From an uncultured Oscillibacter sp. (GTDB lineage Bacteria > Bacillota > Clostridia > Oscillospirales > Oscillospiraceae), in contig CAJTKE010000011.1 in the NCBI GenBank assembly GCA_910576865.1, positions 20,460 to 84,459 of the forward strand: 64,000 nucleotides of DNA, in the 5' to 3' direction. The notes beneath the pieces are model-generated. The model made no database searches. It was not told the origin of the DNA and worked only from the letters and a program-made list of their open reading frames with translations. The position numbers and the translations under genes are program-made. Position 1 is the first letter of the stretch, and the number at the start of each line of letters is the position of its first letter. Below, in pieces: positions 24,590 to 33,241 of the stretch.

Positions 24590-26653
24590 TTACTGCCCGA
24601 TGCTCACGCAGTAGCGGTGGAGGATCGCCGCCGCCTGACCCCGGGTGGCTCCGCCGGAGGGATTCAGCCGCCCGTCGCCGGTACCGTTGATCAGACCGCT
24701 GCCGTTGGCCCAGGACAGGGCGTCCTTGGCGTAGGAGGCGATGGAACCCGCGTCGGGGAAGGTGCTCAGGTCCGCCAGCTTGACGACGAAAAAGCCCTTG
24801 TACTGGTTGTAGCGGTACAGGAAGGTGGCCATCTGTTCCCGGGTGATGGGGTCGTTGGGTCTGAACAGGCCGTCCGCGCCGCCGGTGGTGACGCCGGTGG
24901 CCGCGGCCCATTTCACCGCCTTCTCACAGTAGGACCCGGCGGCCACATCGCTGAAGCCCAGGCCGCTGACGGCGGGCTGGCCCTCCAGACGGTAGAGGAT
25001 GGTCACCAGCTGGCCCCGGGTGATGGGGGCCTGGGGGTTGAACTTTCCGCCGCCCACGCCGCTCATCAGGCCCTTCTGGCTGACATAGGCGATGTCGGCG
25101 GCGAAGGTGCTGCCGGAGGCCACGTCATTGAAGGTGGAGGGTCCGGCGGGGCGTGTGACGGTGAACTGGACGGTCAGCTTCGCCTGCTCCGTGTTGCTGT
25201 TGAACTCGATGATCCCGTCGTATTTGTTGGCCGGCAGGCCCGTCCGGGGACGGATGTTCAGGGTCATGCTTCCGCCGGCGGTCAGTACCGTCTGGGGCAG
25301 GGCGCTGATCTCATAGCTGTAGGAGGTGGGCTGGGTCATCAGAAGGGAGGAATCGGTGTTGTTTTTCAGGGTGATCGTCTGGTAGGTGAGGGCGGTGTAC
25401 CCCTCCTCGGCGGTGCCAAAGTTCAAAGAGGCGGGCTCCACGCTCAGGGGCGCCAGCTTCTTTTCAACAGCCACGGTGGCCTTGAAGCTGGCCGTGGCGC
25501 CCTCCCGGGTCTGGAAGACGATGGTGTCGGTGTAGGTGCCGATGGCCAGTCCCTTTTTGGGGACGATCTTGTAGTCGGTCTTCTCCCCGTTTTTCAGCGT
25601 GATGGATTCGCTGTTCACGGCGGTGACCGTAAAGTGGTCGTTCCCCTTGACTCCGTCCATCCGGACGTCGGAGGCGCCTTTGTTCTGGACGGTCACGGTG
25701 ACCTCTTTTTCCTTGGCGGTCTTTTCCTCATAGCCCTCGGACAGCTTGCCCAGGTCCTTGGACGTGGGGTCCACGGAGATGGAGTAGTTGGAGTCCACCA
25801 CCTGGGCGTAGACGGGAATCGAGATGGTATACGAGCCGGTTCCCTCCACGAAGGAGGCGTAGACCGTGAAGGTCGAGTTATAGGTGCCCGTGCTGCTGGT
25901 GCTGTCCAGCCGCAGGGTCACGGTGGTGGAGCTTCCCGCGCTCAGTGTGCCGGTGGCGCCGGAGATCACCGTGTAGTAGTTCCCCACGGAGGGAGAGCTG
26001 AGGGTCATGGCGTACTTGGTCCGGTTGGTAATGGTGAAGGTCCGGGTCAGGTCGTTGGTGGAGCCCTTCGCCTGTTTTCCGAAGTCCACGGAGGAGGAAT
26101 AGCCGAGGTCACTGCTGCCGGGGGTGGTGGGCTTGTTTTCCTCCTCCAGCGCTTTCTGGGCATCGTCCAACGCTTTCTGGGCGTTTGTTACGGCTTTTTT
26201 CGCATCCTCCAAAGCCTCTTCTTTTTCGCTGATATTTGCTGTTGCTTTAGCATCTGTAAGGTTTCTGTCTGCTTCATCAAGTTTTTCTTTTGATAACTGA
26301 TACTCACTTTGAGCCTTATCCCAGTTGTCTTTCAATGTACTCAGAGTATCTTGATTAGCAGCGTCGCCTTTCCCTCCTTCCGCATCATAGGCAGCTTTTG
26401 CATCATCCACTGCGTCTTGCGCTTCTTTTTCCACCCTTTTTGCTTCGTCAAAAGCATCCTGATAGGTCTTTACAGAAGCGTTCGCCTCATCCAAGGCATC
26501 CTGCGCTTCTTTCTGCGTCGATTTTGCTCTTTCCAGCGCCAATTCCAATTCCGTAATGCTCTCCCCCGCGGCGGCGGCGGGCACGACGGCGAGGCTGGCC
26601 AGCAGGCACAGCGTCATCAACAAAGCCAACAACCGATTTATACGTCTCATCAT
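24590..26653 (-). CDS. Secreted SLH-domain surface protein with N-terminal coiled coil and beta-sandwich repeats
   Basis: Protein of 687 residues from an ATG pair with AAAGGA ten bases upstream. Residues 1-30 are a signal peptide ending AAAAG. Residues 33-172 are a predicted coiled coil of Ala/Glu/Lys/Gln heptads (AQDALDEANASVKTYQDAFD, KAVTNAQKALDDAQKALEEE). Three immunoglobulin-like 'choice-of-anchor' sandwiches follow (about 180-500), each opening with a 'xxSVDFGxx' or 'LNFGTAEEGY' strand. Three SLH repeats close it (510-687), anchoring it to the wall. DNA coding the coil is markedly AT-rich (21 of 60 bases G/C at 26281-26340). Probably a structural or adhesive surface protein. Confidence 0.85.
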   Translation of the reverse strand: MMRRINRLLALLMTLCLLASLAVVPAAAAGESITELELALERAKSTQKEAQDALDEANASVKTYQDAFDEAKRVEKEAQDAVDDAKAAYDAEGGKGDAANQDTLSTLKDNWDKAQSEYQLSKEKLDEADRNLTDAKATANISEKEEALEDAKKAVTNAQKALDDAQKALEEENKPTTPGSSDLGYSSSVDFGKQAKGSTNDLTRTFTITNRTKYAMTLSSPSVGNYYTVISGATGTLSAGSSTTVTLRLDSTSSTGTYNSTFTVYASFVEGTGSYTISIPVYAQVVDSNYSISVDPTSKDLGKLSEGYEEKTAKEKEVTVTVQNKGASDVRMDGVKGNDHFTVTAVNSESITLKNGEKTDYKIVPKKGLAIGTYTDTIVFQTREGATASFKATVAVEKKLAPLSVEPASLNFGTAEEGYTALTYQTITLKNNTDSSLLMTQPTSYSYEISALPQTVLTAGGSMTLNIRPRTGLPANKYDGIIEFNSNTEQAKLTVQFTVTRPAGPSTFNDVASGSTFAADIAYVSQKGLMSGVGGGKFNPQAPITRGQLVTILYRLEGQPAVSGLGFSDVAAGSYCEKAVKWAAATGVTTGGADGLFRPNDPITREQMATFLYRYNQYKGFFVVKLADLSTFPDAGSIASYAKDALSWANGSGLINGTGDGRLNPSGGATRGQAAAILHRYCVSIGQ

Positions 26654-26703
26654 GTATCCAGTATCCTTTCCTCGTTTTTCGGGGGCCATGCCCCCTGTGC
26701 CCT

Positions 26704-26732
26704 ACTTTACCACGTTCCATTCCAAAATACAA
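26704..26732 (-). promoter_or_regulatory. Promoter of the SLH surface protein
   Basis: On the minus strand TTGTAT (26727-26732) and TAAAGT (26704-26709) are 17 bases apart, about 50 bases before the start codon. Confidence 0.6.
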
Positions 26733-26751
26733 GCACCTGTTGCCGTGGAAA

Positions 26752-26783
26752 AAACCGGCGCCCACAGATATGGGCGCCGGTTT
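26752..26783 (-). terminator. Terminator of the groES-groEL operon
   Basis: AAACCGGCGCCCA and TGGGCGCCGGTTT (26752-26764 and 26771-26783) form a 13-base stem with a CAGATA loop; read on the minus strand it ends in TTTTTCC. Confidence 0.88.
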
Positions 26784-26803
26784 CTGTCGGTTTCAGGCGG
26801 AGA

Positions 26804-28426
26804 TCAATACATGCCGCCCATGTCGGGCGCGGCGGGGGCGGGGGCGGGAGGCTCGGGCTTGTCGGCAACCAGGGACTCGGTGGTCAGCACCATGCCGGCC
26901 ACGGATGCGGCGTTCTCCAGAGCGCTGCGGGTCACCTTGGCGGGGTCGATGATGCCGGAGGCCACCATGTCGCAGTATTCCTCCTTGTAGGCGTCGAAGC
27001 CGTATCCCTTCTCGCCGGAGCGGACTTTCTCCAGGATGACGGAGCCGTCCAGGCCCGCGTTGGCGGCGATCTGGCGGATGGGGGCCTCCAGGGCCTTGGC
27101 CACGATGCGGACGCCGGTCTTCTCGTCGCCCTCCACGCCGTTCACCAGGGCTTCCACGGCGGGGATGACGTTCACGAAGATGGTGCCGCCGCCGGCCACC
27201 ACGCCCTCTTCCACAGCGGCCCGGGTGGCGTTCAAAGCGTCCTCGATGCGGAGCTTCTTCTCCTTCATCTCGGTCTCGGTGGCCGCGCCGACCTTGATGA
27301 CGGCCACGCCGCCGGCCAGCTTCGCCAGACGCTCCTGGAGCTTTTCCTTGTCATAGTCGCTGGTGGTGTTGGCAATCTGGGAGCGGATCTGGGCCACACG
27401 ATCCTTGATGGCCTGAGAGTCGCCCGCGCCGTCCACGATGGTGGTGTTCTCCTTGGTCACCTTCACCTGACGGGCACGGCCCAGCAGGGAGATGTCGGCG
27501 GTCTTGAGCTCCAGGCCCACTTCCTCGCTGACCACGGTGCCGCCGGTGAGGACGGCGATGTCCTGGAGCATCTCCTTGCGGCGGTCGCCGAAGCCGGGGG
27601 CCTTGACGCACACAACATTCAGGGTGCCCCGGAGACGGTTGACGATCAGGGTGCTGAGAGCCTCGCCCTCCACGTCCTCGGCGATGATGAGGAGCTTCTT
27701 GCCGGACTGGACCAGCTGCTCCAGCAGGGGCAGGATGTCGGAGATGACGGAAATCTTCTTGTCGGTGATCAGGATATAGGCGTCGTCAACAACGGCCTCC
27801 ATTTTCTCCATGTCGGTGGCCATGTAGGGGGTGATATAGCCCCGGTCGAACTGCATGCCCTCCACGACCTCGCTGTAGGTCTCGGCGGTCTTGGATTCCT
27901 CGATGGTGATGACGCCGTCGGCGGAGACCTTCTCCATGGCGTCGGCAATCAGCTTGCCGATTTCCTCGTCGCCGGAGGAGACGGCGCCCACCCGGGCGAT
28001 GTCCTTGGAGCCGTCCACGGTCTTGGCCAGCTTTTTGACCTCGGCCACCGCGGCCTCCACGGCCTTGGCCATGCCCTTCTTGACCACGATGGGGTTGGCC
28101 CCGGCGGCCAGATTCTTCAGGCCCTCGCCGATCATGGCCTGGGCCAGGAGGGTGGCGGTGGTGGTTCCGTCTCCGGCCACGTCGTTGGTCTTGGTGGAGA
28201 CTTCCTTCACCAGCTGAGCGCCCATGTTCTCAAAGGGGTCGTCCAGTTCGATTTCCTTGGCGATGGTCACGCCGTCGTTGGTGATCAGGGGCGCGCCGTA
28301 TTTCTTGTCCAGAACCACGTTCCGGCCCTTGGGGCCCAGGGTGATCTTGACGGTATCGGCCAGAGTGTTGACGCCGGTTTCCAGCGCCTTGCGGGCATCC
28401 TCGCCGCGCTTGATGAGTTTGGACAT
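26804..28426 (-). CDS. groL: Chaperonin GroEL (60 kDa)
   Basis: Protein of 540 residues, the normal length. It has KITLGPKGRNVVLDKKYGAP, the ATP-binding DGTTTATLLAQ with its catalytic Asp, SQAIKDRVAQIRSQI, and GVAVIKVGAATE with the LEDALNATRAAVEEG-like signature (here RIEDALNATRAAVEEGVVAG). The flexible tail is short (PAPAAPDMGGMY) rather than a long GGM repeat. With GroES it forms the folding chamber in the cytoplasm. It follows groES by 40 bases in one CIRCE-controlled operon that ends at a clear terminator. Confidence 0.98.
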   Translation of the reverse strand: MSKLIKRGEDARKALETGVNTLADTVKITLGPKGRNVVLDKKYGAPLITNDGVTIAKEIELDDPFENMGAQLVKEVSTKTNDVAGDGTTTATLLAQAMIGEGLKNLAAGANPIVVKKGMAKAVEAAVAEVKKLAKTVDGSKDIARVGAVSSGDEEIGKLIADAMEKVSADGVITIEESKTAETYSEVVEGMQFDRGYITPYMATDMEKMEAVVDDAYILITDKKISVISDILPLLEQLVQSGKKLLIIAEDVEGEALSTLIVNRLRGTLNVVCVKAPGFGDRRKEMLQDIAVLTGGTVVSEEVGLELKTADISLLGRARQVKVTKENTTIVDGAGDSQAIKDRVAQIRSQIANTTSDYDKEKLQERLAKLAGGVAVIKVGAATETEMKEKKLRIEDALNATRAAVEEGVVAGGGTIFVNVIPAVEALVNGVEGDEKTGVRIVAKALEAPIRQIAANAGLDGSVILEKVRSGEKGYGFDAYKEEYCDMVASGIIDPAKVTRSALENAASVAGMVLTTESLVADKPEPPAPAPAAPDMGGMY

Positions 28427-28466
28427 AATAAATCGTTACCTCCCGATGATTTGAAAAATGAAGTGG

Positions 28467-28751
28467 TTACTCGACGATGGCCAGAATGTCGTTCTGCCGC
28501 ACAACCACGTACTCGACTTCCTCCAGGGTGACCTTGGTGCCGGCGTACTGGCTGGTGATGACCTTGTCTCCGGGCTTCACGGTCATGGTGACTTCCTTGC
28601 CGTCCACGGTGCCGCCGGGGCCCACGGAGATGACTTCGGCCACGGAGGGCTTCTCCTTGGCGGAGCCGGTGAGGATGATGCCGCCCTTGGTGGTCTCCTC
28701 GGTCTCCACCATCTTCAGGATGACGCGGTCTGCGAGCGGGGTGAGTTTCAT
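28467..28751 (-). CDS. groS: Co-chaperonin GroES (10 kDa)
   Basis: Protein of 94 residues, MKLTPLADRVILKMVETEET, with the mobile loop KGGIILTGSAKEKP and GDKVITSQYAGTKV. It caps GroEL. First gene of the operon; AAGGAGG precedes the ATG, and a perfect CIRCE element and a promoter lie directly upstream. Confidence 0.98.
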   Translation of the reverse strand: MKLTPLADRVILKMVETEETTKGGIILTGSAKEKPSVAEVISVGPGGTVDGKEVTMTVKPGDKVITSQYAGTKVTLEEVEYVVVRQNDILAIVE

Positions 28752-28799
28752 AATGGGTTCCTCCTTGAAATATGAAAATTTGAAAAAACGTAATCACTG

Positions 28800-28826
28800 T
28801 TAGCACTCAAATACCAGGAGTGCTAA
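28800..28826. promoter_or_regulatory. CIRCE operator of groES-groEL (HrcA site)
   Basis: Perfect TTAGCACTC-N9-GAGTGCTAA. The symmetry continues outward without mismatch, so the arms are 18 bases each (28791-28808 and 28818-28835), well beyond the nine-base consensus. HrcA, encoded at 39394-40440, should bind it and repress outside stress. Confidence 0.97.
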
Positions 28827-28834
28827 CAGTGATT

Positions 28835-28863
28835 ATCATAGTACAGCCGCCCCCGTTTGTAAA
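28835..28863 (-). promoter_or_regulatory. Promoter of groES-groEL
   Basis: On the minus strand TTTACA (28858-28863) and TATGAT (28835-28840), spacing 17. The -10 box touches the outer CIRCE arm, so HrcA would cover the start site. Confidence 0.8.
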
Positions 28864-28909
28864 GGGGGTTTCACGCAAAAGTTATGAAGAATTTGTAAAT
28901 GTTGCCCCT

Positions 28910-29155
28910 TTATTCCAGCAGCCAGTCGTCCACGATGTCCCGTAGCGCCACCGGCGTCACCACGCCCCGTACCAGGGCCCGGGCCAGGGCCTCCACCCTC
29001 TCCCGGCAGGGGCTCAGGTCCGCCGCCGTCGCCTCCTCTCCCTCCAACTCGATCAGAACGCCATAGGATCCGGGATCCTCCCCGTCCTGCTCCAGCAGGT
29101 AATACCGCGCCCGGGACGCAAGACACCGGGCCTCTCCCACTAACAGCTTGCGCAA
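28910..29155 (-). CDS. Small conserved protein, DUF6514-like
   Basis: Protein of 81 residues starting at a TTG (RKLLVGEARCLASRARYYLL) with GGAGGAGG just upstream; no ATG is available in frame. It has a beta-rich first half (YYLLEQDGEDPGSYGVLIEL) and a helical second half (CRERVEALARALVRGVVTPV, then LRDIVDDWLLE). This resembles small clostridial proteins grouped as DUF6514, recalled from memory. Function unknown. It stands alone between groES and the Toprim gene. Confidence 0.65.
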   Translation of the reverse strand: MRKLLVGEARCLASRARYYLLEQDGEDPGSYGVLIELEGEEATAADLSPCRERVEALARALVRGVVTPVALRDIVDDWLLE

Positions 29156-29241
29156 TCCGCCTCCTCCTCGCCGGACCCGTCCTCCTCCGGAGGCGGGTGT
29201 GTTCTGCTTTCAGCATAGCACGGACTGTCCTGCGAAGCGTG

Positions 29242-29847
29242 TCAGATTTTGTCGAACGCCCGCTCCTCCGCCAGCAGCCTCTCCAGCTCCTCCCGGCCGA
29301 AGAGGAGGTTCAGCGCCTCCAGCATGGCGTTGGCGGTGAGATGCTCGGGGAGGTCCAGGCGCTTCAAAAGGCGGCGGCGCCTCTCCGCGCTGCCCTCCCC
29401 GCCGCTGAGGCCCAGGGCGTAGAGGTCCGCCTTGGTGATGGCCTCCCCCCGCTCCGGCGGGGCGGCGTCCTCAAAGGTGGCCCCGCAGCGCCGGAGGGCC
29501 TCCAGCAGCACGGCGGGGGACATGCCCTCCACGCCCAGCTTGCCCTCCTTGCCGCCCTTCCGCTTCCGGCGCTCCTTGCCCTTCACGTCGGGGATATAGG
29601 CCTGCTTCACCCTGTCCTTGGGCAGGGCTCCCTTCAGGTAGTTCCGCAGGAGGAAGCCCGCCCCGTCGCTGTCCGTCAGGATGACGAGGCCCCGCTTCTC
29701 CGCCAGACGGCGGAGGAAGGCCAGCTTCTCCTTGTCGTTGAACACGGCGAAGCCCCCCAGGGTGACCACGGTGGCGTCCACCACCTGGGAGACGGTGTTT
29801 TTGTCATAGCGGCCCTCCACCACGATGACCTCCCGGACGCGCTCCAT
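29242..29847 (-). CDS. Toprim-domain protein, RNase M5-like (DUF4093)
   Basis: Protein of 201 residues. The Toprim fold is visible: VREVIVVEGRYDKNTVSQVV (metal Glu), VVTLGGFAVFNDKE and LVILTDSDGAGFLLRNYL (DxD pair). This is the arrangement of ribonuclease M5, which matures 5S rRNA, but the second half (KLGVEGMSPAVLLEALRRCG, ALGLSGGEGSAERRRRLLKR) is the DUF4093 helical domain found in a clostridial subgroup. It starts four bases after the holA stop, with its ribosome site inside holA. RNase M5 activity is inferred; the name rnmV is withheld. Confidence 0.8.
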   Translation of the reverse strand: MERVREVIVVEGRYDKNTVSQVVDATVVTLGGFAVFNDKEKLAFLRRLAEKRGLVILTDSDGAGFLLRNYLKGALPKDRVKQAYIPDVKGKERRKRKGGKEGKLGVEGMSPAVLLEALRRCGATFEDAAPPERGEAITKADLYALGLSGGEGSAERRRRLLKRLDLPEHLTANAMLEALNLLFGREELERLLAEERAFDKI

Positions 29848-29851
29848 TCCA

Positions 29852-30907
29852 TCAGCTCCTCTCCGCCGCCAGCTGGACCAGCAGCAGCTTCAATTCCCCG
29901 GCGCTGTCCACGCCCCGCTCGCTCTTCATCCGGCGGTCCAGCACTTGGCAACTCCGCACCGCCTGGGCGCACCACTCCGCCGTGGTCCGCCGGGCGGCGT
30001 CCAGCAGCAGCCTGGCCGGGTAATCGGACTTCATGCCCCAGAGCTCCATCAGCCAGCGTCGGTCCCGCCCGCCGTCCAGGGCCAGCCGGGCGGTCCAGAT
30101 GCGCCGGAGCTGACTCCCCAGGGACGCCAGAATCATGATGGGCTCCGTCTGCATCTTCAGCAGGTCTCCCAGGATGGACGCCGCCTGATCACAGCGCCCC
30201 TGGAGCACCGCGTCGGACAGCTTGAACACCTCCGCCGACAGCACCGGGTCCGCCACGGCATCGATGTCCGCCTGGGTGACGGTTTTCCCCTTGGCATAGG
30301 CGGCGATTTTCTCGATCTCCGGCACCAGCCCCGTCATCAGCCCGCCGCAGGTGAAGACCAGATGCTCCGCCGCCGTCCGGTCGATCTCCTTTCCCAGGGC
30401 CTTGAAACGCCGGGAGATCCAGGGCAGCAGGTCCGCGCTGGACGCCGCCGGGAACTCCACCGCCTCCACGTGGGCCTCCAGAGCCTTGCAGAGCTTCTTC
30501 ATGGTCCGGTTGGGCTTGTATTCCAGGGTGTCGTAGACGAAGACGACACAGCACCAGGGGGGCAGGTCCTCCAGCAGGGCGATGAGCTTCTCCCGCTGGT
30601 CCTCCCCCAGCTTGAAGAGGTCCCAGTCCGTCACCACCGCCAGCGTCCGCTCCGACATCTGTGGCAGCGCCTCCGCCGCCTCCGCCAGAGCCTGGGCCGT
30701 CAGGTCCTTCCCCTCCAGGGTGTGGACGTTGAAGGTCTCGAAGCCCGGGAGAACCAGCTTCTTCCGCAGCTCCCCCAGGTAGTACTCCCGGAGATAGCTC
30801 TCTTCTCCGTAAAGGACGTAGGCGTTTCCGATGGTCCCGGCGGAGAGGTCCGCCTTTAATTTTTGCAGGGCCGCCCCCTTCCGGGGGGCCTTCTTTTTTT
30901 CAGCCAT
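29852..30907 (-). CDS. holA: DNA polymerase III delta subunit
   Basis: Protein of 351 residues, typical for HolA. It starts MAEKKKAPRKGAALQKLKAD, then NAYVLYGEESYLREYYLGEL (the clamp-loader delta opening), FNVHTLEGKDL, and C-terminal helices with LQMKTEPIMILASLGSQLRR-like sequence (here LLKMQTEPIMILASLGSQLR). Delta opens the sliding clamp during loading. The start overlaps the end of comEC by eight bases, with AGGAGG inside comEC. comEC-holA adjacency is common in Firmicutes. Confidence 0.93.
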   Translation of the reverse strand: MAEKKKAPRKGAALQKLKADLSAGTIGNAYVLYGEESYLREYYLGELRKKLVLPGFETFNVHTLEGKDLTAQALAEAAEALPQMSERTLAVVTDWDLFKLGEDQREKLIALLEDLPPWCCVVFVYDTLEYKPNRTMKKLCKALEAHVEAVEFPAASSADLLPWISRRFKALGKEIDRTAAEHLVFTCGGLMTGLVPEIEKIAAYAKGKTVTQADIDAVADPVLSAEVFKLSDAVLQGRCDQAASILGDLLKMQTEPIMILASLGSQLRRIWTARLALDGGRDRRWLMELWGMKSDYPARLLLDAARRTTAEWCAQAVRSCQVLDRRMKSERGVDSAGELKLLLVQLAAERS

Positions 30908-33152
30908 GGCTGTCCTCCTGATTCCAAGAGAGATGGATGGTCCCGTGGAGGTCCGTCCGGTAGATCTCACAGCCCCGCCGGGCCAGCCGGAGCAGGGTCT
31001 CATCGGCGGGGTGTCCGTAGGAGTTGGAGCCCACGCTGACACAGGCCGTCTCCGGCCGCACCGCCTCCAGCAGCGCCTGGGAGCAGGCGTATTTGGAGCC
31101 GTGGTGTCCCGCCACCAGGGCCTCCACGTCCGGCAGATCGTAAGTTTCCAGCAGCTTCTTCTCCGTGGCGGCGTCCATGTCGCCGGTGATGAGGAAGTCG
31201 TTTTCCCCCGCGGAGGCCAGGACGCTCAGGCCCCGGTCGTTGTCTCCGCCGTTCCCCAGGGGCGGGTAGACCGTCAGCGTTCCCCGGCCGAAATCCAGGC
31301 GCTCCTCCGCCGTGACAAACCGGACGGTCGCGCCGTGCTCTCCCGCGGCGGAGAGGACCACGGTTTGCAGTCCCGCGCCGTCCTCCGCCTCCGGGACCAG
31401 CAGCGTTCCCACCTCCAACCGCTCCAGCAGGCCGGTCACGCCGGAGACGTGGTCCTTGTCATAGTGGGTCAGCAGCAGGAAGTCCAGGCGCTTGCAGCCC
31501 ATGGCGGCCAGCTGCCGGGCGGCGGTTTCGCCGGGGTCCTTCCAGCTGTTGGCGCTGCCGCAGTCCACCAGGGCGAAAGCCCCGCCGGAGGCCAGCGCCA
31601 CGCTCTGCCCCTGGCCCACGTCCAGCACCAGGGCGTCCAGATCGCTCCAGAACCGGGCCTCCCCCAGCCGGACGGTCAAAACCAGCGTCAGCGCCGTCAG
31701 GACGGAGGCCAGGGCATACTTCCGCCGCCCCGTCCGCCGGGCCAGGTACGCGGCGGCGAAGAGGGCGTAGGCGTAGGCCAGCCAGTATTTCACATAGGGG
31801 TTGGCGGTGTAGACCGCGTGACAGGGAATCCTGGAGAGAAGCCCGGCGGCGAACAGCATGTACTCCGCCCCCAGCCGGGCCGGCAGGGCCAGCAGCGCCC
31901 CAAGGGGCGGATGGAAAAAGCTGACGAACACCGACAGCAGTCCGAAGGTGAAGGCCCAGGTTCCCGCCCAGAGGCACAGAGCGCTGCTCAGCGGGGCGAT
32001 CAGCACCACGGCGCCGAAGTAGTACGCCGACAGGGGCATGGTGAACACCATGGCCCCCATGGAGGTGGAAAAAGTCACGGCCAGGAAGCGGAAGACCCTC
32101 CCCCGCTTCTTCTCCCCGGTCAGGCCCTTGTAGAGCTTTGGCGTCAGCCAGAGAATGCCCGCCATGGCGGCGAAGGACAGTTGCAGGCTGACGGAGGCGG
32201 CGGCGAAGGGGTTCGCCAGCAGGATCAGAAACAGGGCCGTCAGCAGGGACGTGGGTCCGTCGTTCTCCCGGCGGACCAGGATGGCCAGCAGGGGCAGGGA
32301 CAGCATGACGCAGGCCCGGAGCACCGAGGGGCTCCCGCCGGTGAGGACGGCGTAAAACGCCAGCAGCGGGATGCCCAGCAGAGCCTGGAGCTTCCGACTC
32401 GGCAGCAGGAAGCCCGCCAGGGCCATGAGGAAGCCGCAGTGCATCCCGGACACCGCCAGGATGTGGCTCAGCCCCGCCTCGGCGAGGGCCGTATAGGCCT
32501 TCTCGGAGACCTCCCCCCGGTCACCGGTCAGGATGGCGGTCAAAAAGCCGGCGGCGTCCCCGGAATAGAGGGCCCCGATCCGCTCCTTCATGGCCCGGCC
32601 CAGCCGGGCGGGAAACCAGCGGAGGCTGTGCCGGGTCCCCTCTCCCGCCTCCAGGCCTCCCCGTGCGTAGGCCAGGAGGAACACCCCCTTGGAGGTGAAA
32701 ACGGTGATGTCCTCGTCCCGGATCCGGGCGGCGTCCCGAAACCGGGCCGTGCCGGAGACGGTCTGGCCGGGGGCGAGGTCCAGCAGCTCCCGCCCGGCGT
32801 AGAGGACCGCCCTGCCGGGGACGCCCTCCAGCCGGACCTCCGCCCGGGCGCCGAAATCCGTCTCCCAGGCATAGCCGCAGAGGGTGGCGGCAAAGGCCTC
32901 CGTCCGCTCCGCCTTCAGCTGAGCGGGCCGCTGGACCTGACGGGCGTAAAGCCAGCTCCAGCCCTGGCCCAGGGCCAGCGCGGCGCAAATAATCACACCC
33001 CGCCGCCGCCACTCCCGGGGCAGGAGCGTCGAGAGAACACCCAGTCCCAGAACCGCCCCGGCGAACGCCAGAATCCAGCCGTCCCGGAGGAGATATTGGG
33101 CCAGGAACACGCCCAGGGAAAAGCCCCCGGCAAACGCCGCCAGCCGCCTCAT
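30900..33152 (-). CDS. comEC: DNA internalization channel ComEC/Rec2
   Basis: Protein of 750 residues from an ATG preceded by GGAGG; a longer frame would start upstream of a terminator hairpin. An N-terminal DUF4131-type region, a Competence domain with many membrane segments (ILAVSGMHCGFLMALAGF, GGSPSVLRACVML), and a C-terminal metallo-beta-lactamase domain are present. The last has ALVLDVGQGQSVAL, LLTHYDKDHVSG and VLVAGHHGSKYACS-like blocks (here ALVAGHHGSKYACS). It conducts single-stranded DNA into the cell and suggests potential for natural transformation. Confidence 0.93.
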   Translation of the reverse strand: MRRLAAFAGGFSLGVFLAQYLLRDGWILAFAGAVLGLGVLSTLLPREWRRRGVIICAALALGQGWSWLYARQVQRPAQLKAERTEAFAATLCGYAWETDFGARAEVRLEGVPGRAVLYAGRELLDLAPGQTVSGTARFRDAARIRDEDITVFTSKGVFLLAYARGGLEAGEGTRHSLRWFPARLGRAMKERIGALYSGDAAGFLTAILTGDRGEVSEKAYTALAEAGLSHILAVSGMHCGFLMALAGFLLPSRKLQALLGIPLLAFYAVLTGGSPSVLRACVMLSLPLLAILVRRENDGPTSLLTALFLILLANPFAAASVSLQLSFAAMAGILWLTPKLYKGLTGEKKRGRVFRFLAVTFSTSMGAMVFTMPLSAYYFGAVVLIAPLSSALCLWAGTWAFTFGLLSVFVSFFHPPLGALLALPARLGAEYMLFAAGLLSRIPCHAVYTANPYVKYWLAYAYALFAAAYLARRTGRRKYALASVLTALTLVLTVRLGEARFWSDLDALVLDVGQGQSVALASGGAFALVDCGSANSWKDPGETAARQLAAMGCKRLDFLLLTHYDKDHVSGVTGLLERLEVGTLLVPEAEDGAGLQTVVLSAAGEHGATVRFVTAEERLDFGRGTLTVYPPLGNGGDNDRGLSVLASAGENDFLITGDMDAATEKKLLETYDLPDVEALVAGHHGSKYACSQALLEAVRPETACVSVGSNSYGHPADETLLRLARRGCEIYRTDLHGTIHLSWNQEDSHG

Positions 33153-33184
33153 ACTCCGTCCTCCCCCGTCTCTTTCTCCATGCC

Positions 33185-33218
33185 AAAACTCCCGGAGGGG
33201 CTTCCCTCCGGGAGTTTT
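33185..33218 (-). terminator. Terminator upstream of comEC
   Basis: AAAACTCCCGGAGG and CCTCCGGGAGTTTT (33185-33198, 33205-33218) form a 14-base stem with a six-base loop. On the minus strand it ends in TTTT and lies 24 bases after the stop of the DUF4015 gene. Confidence 0.85.
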
Positions 33219-33241
33219 CCGCTGATTCAAAAGGGATCCCG

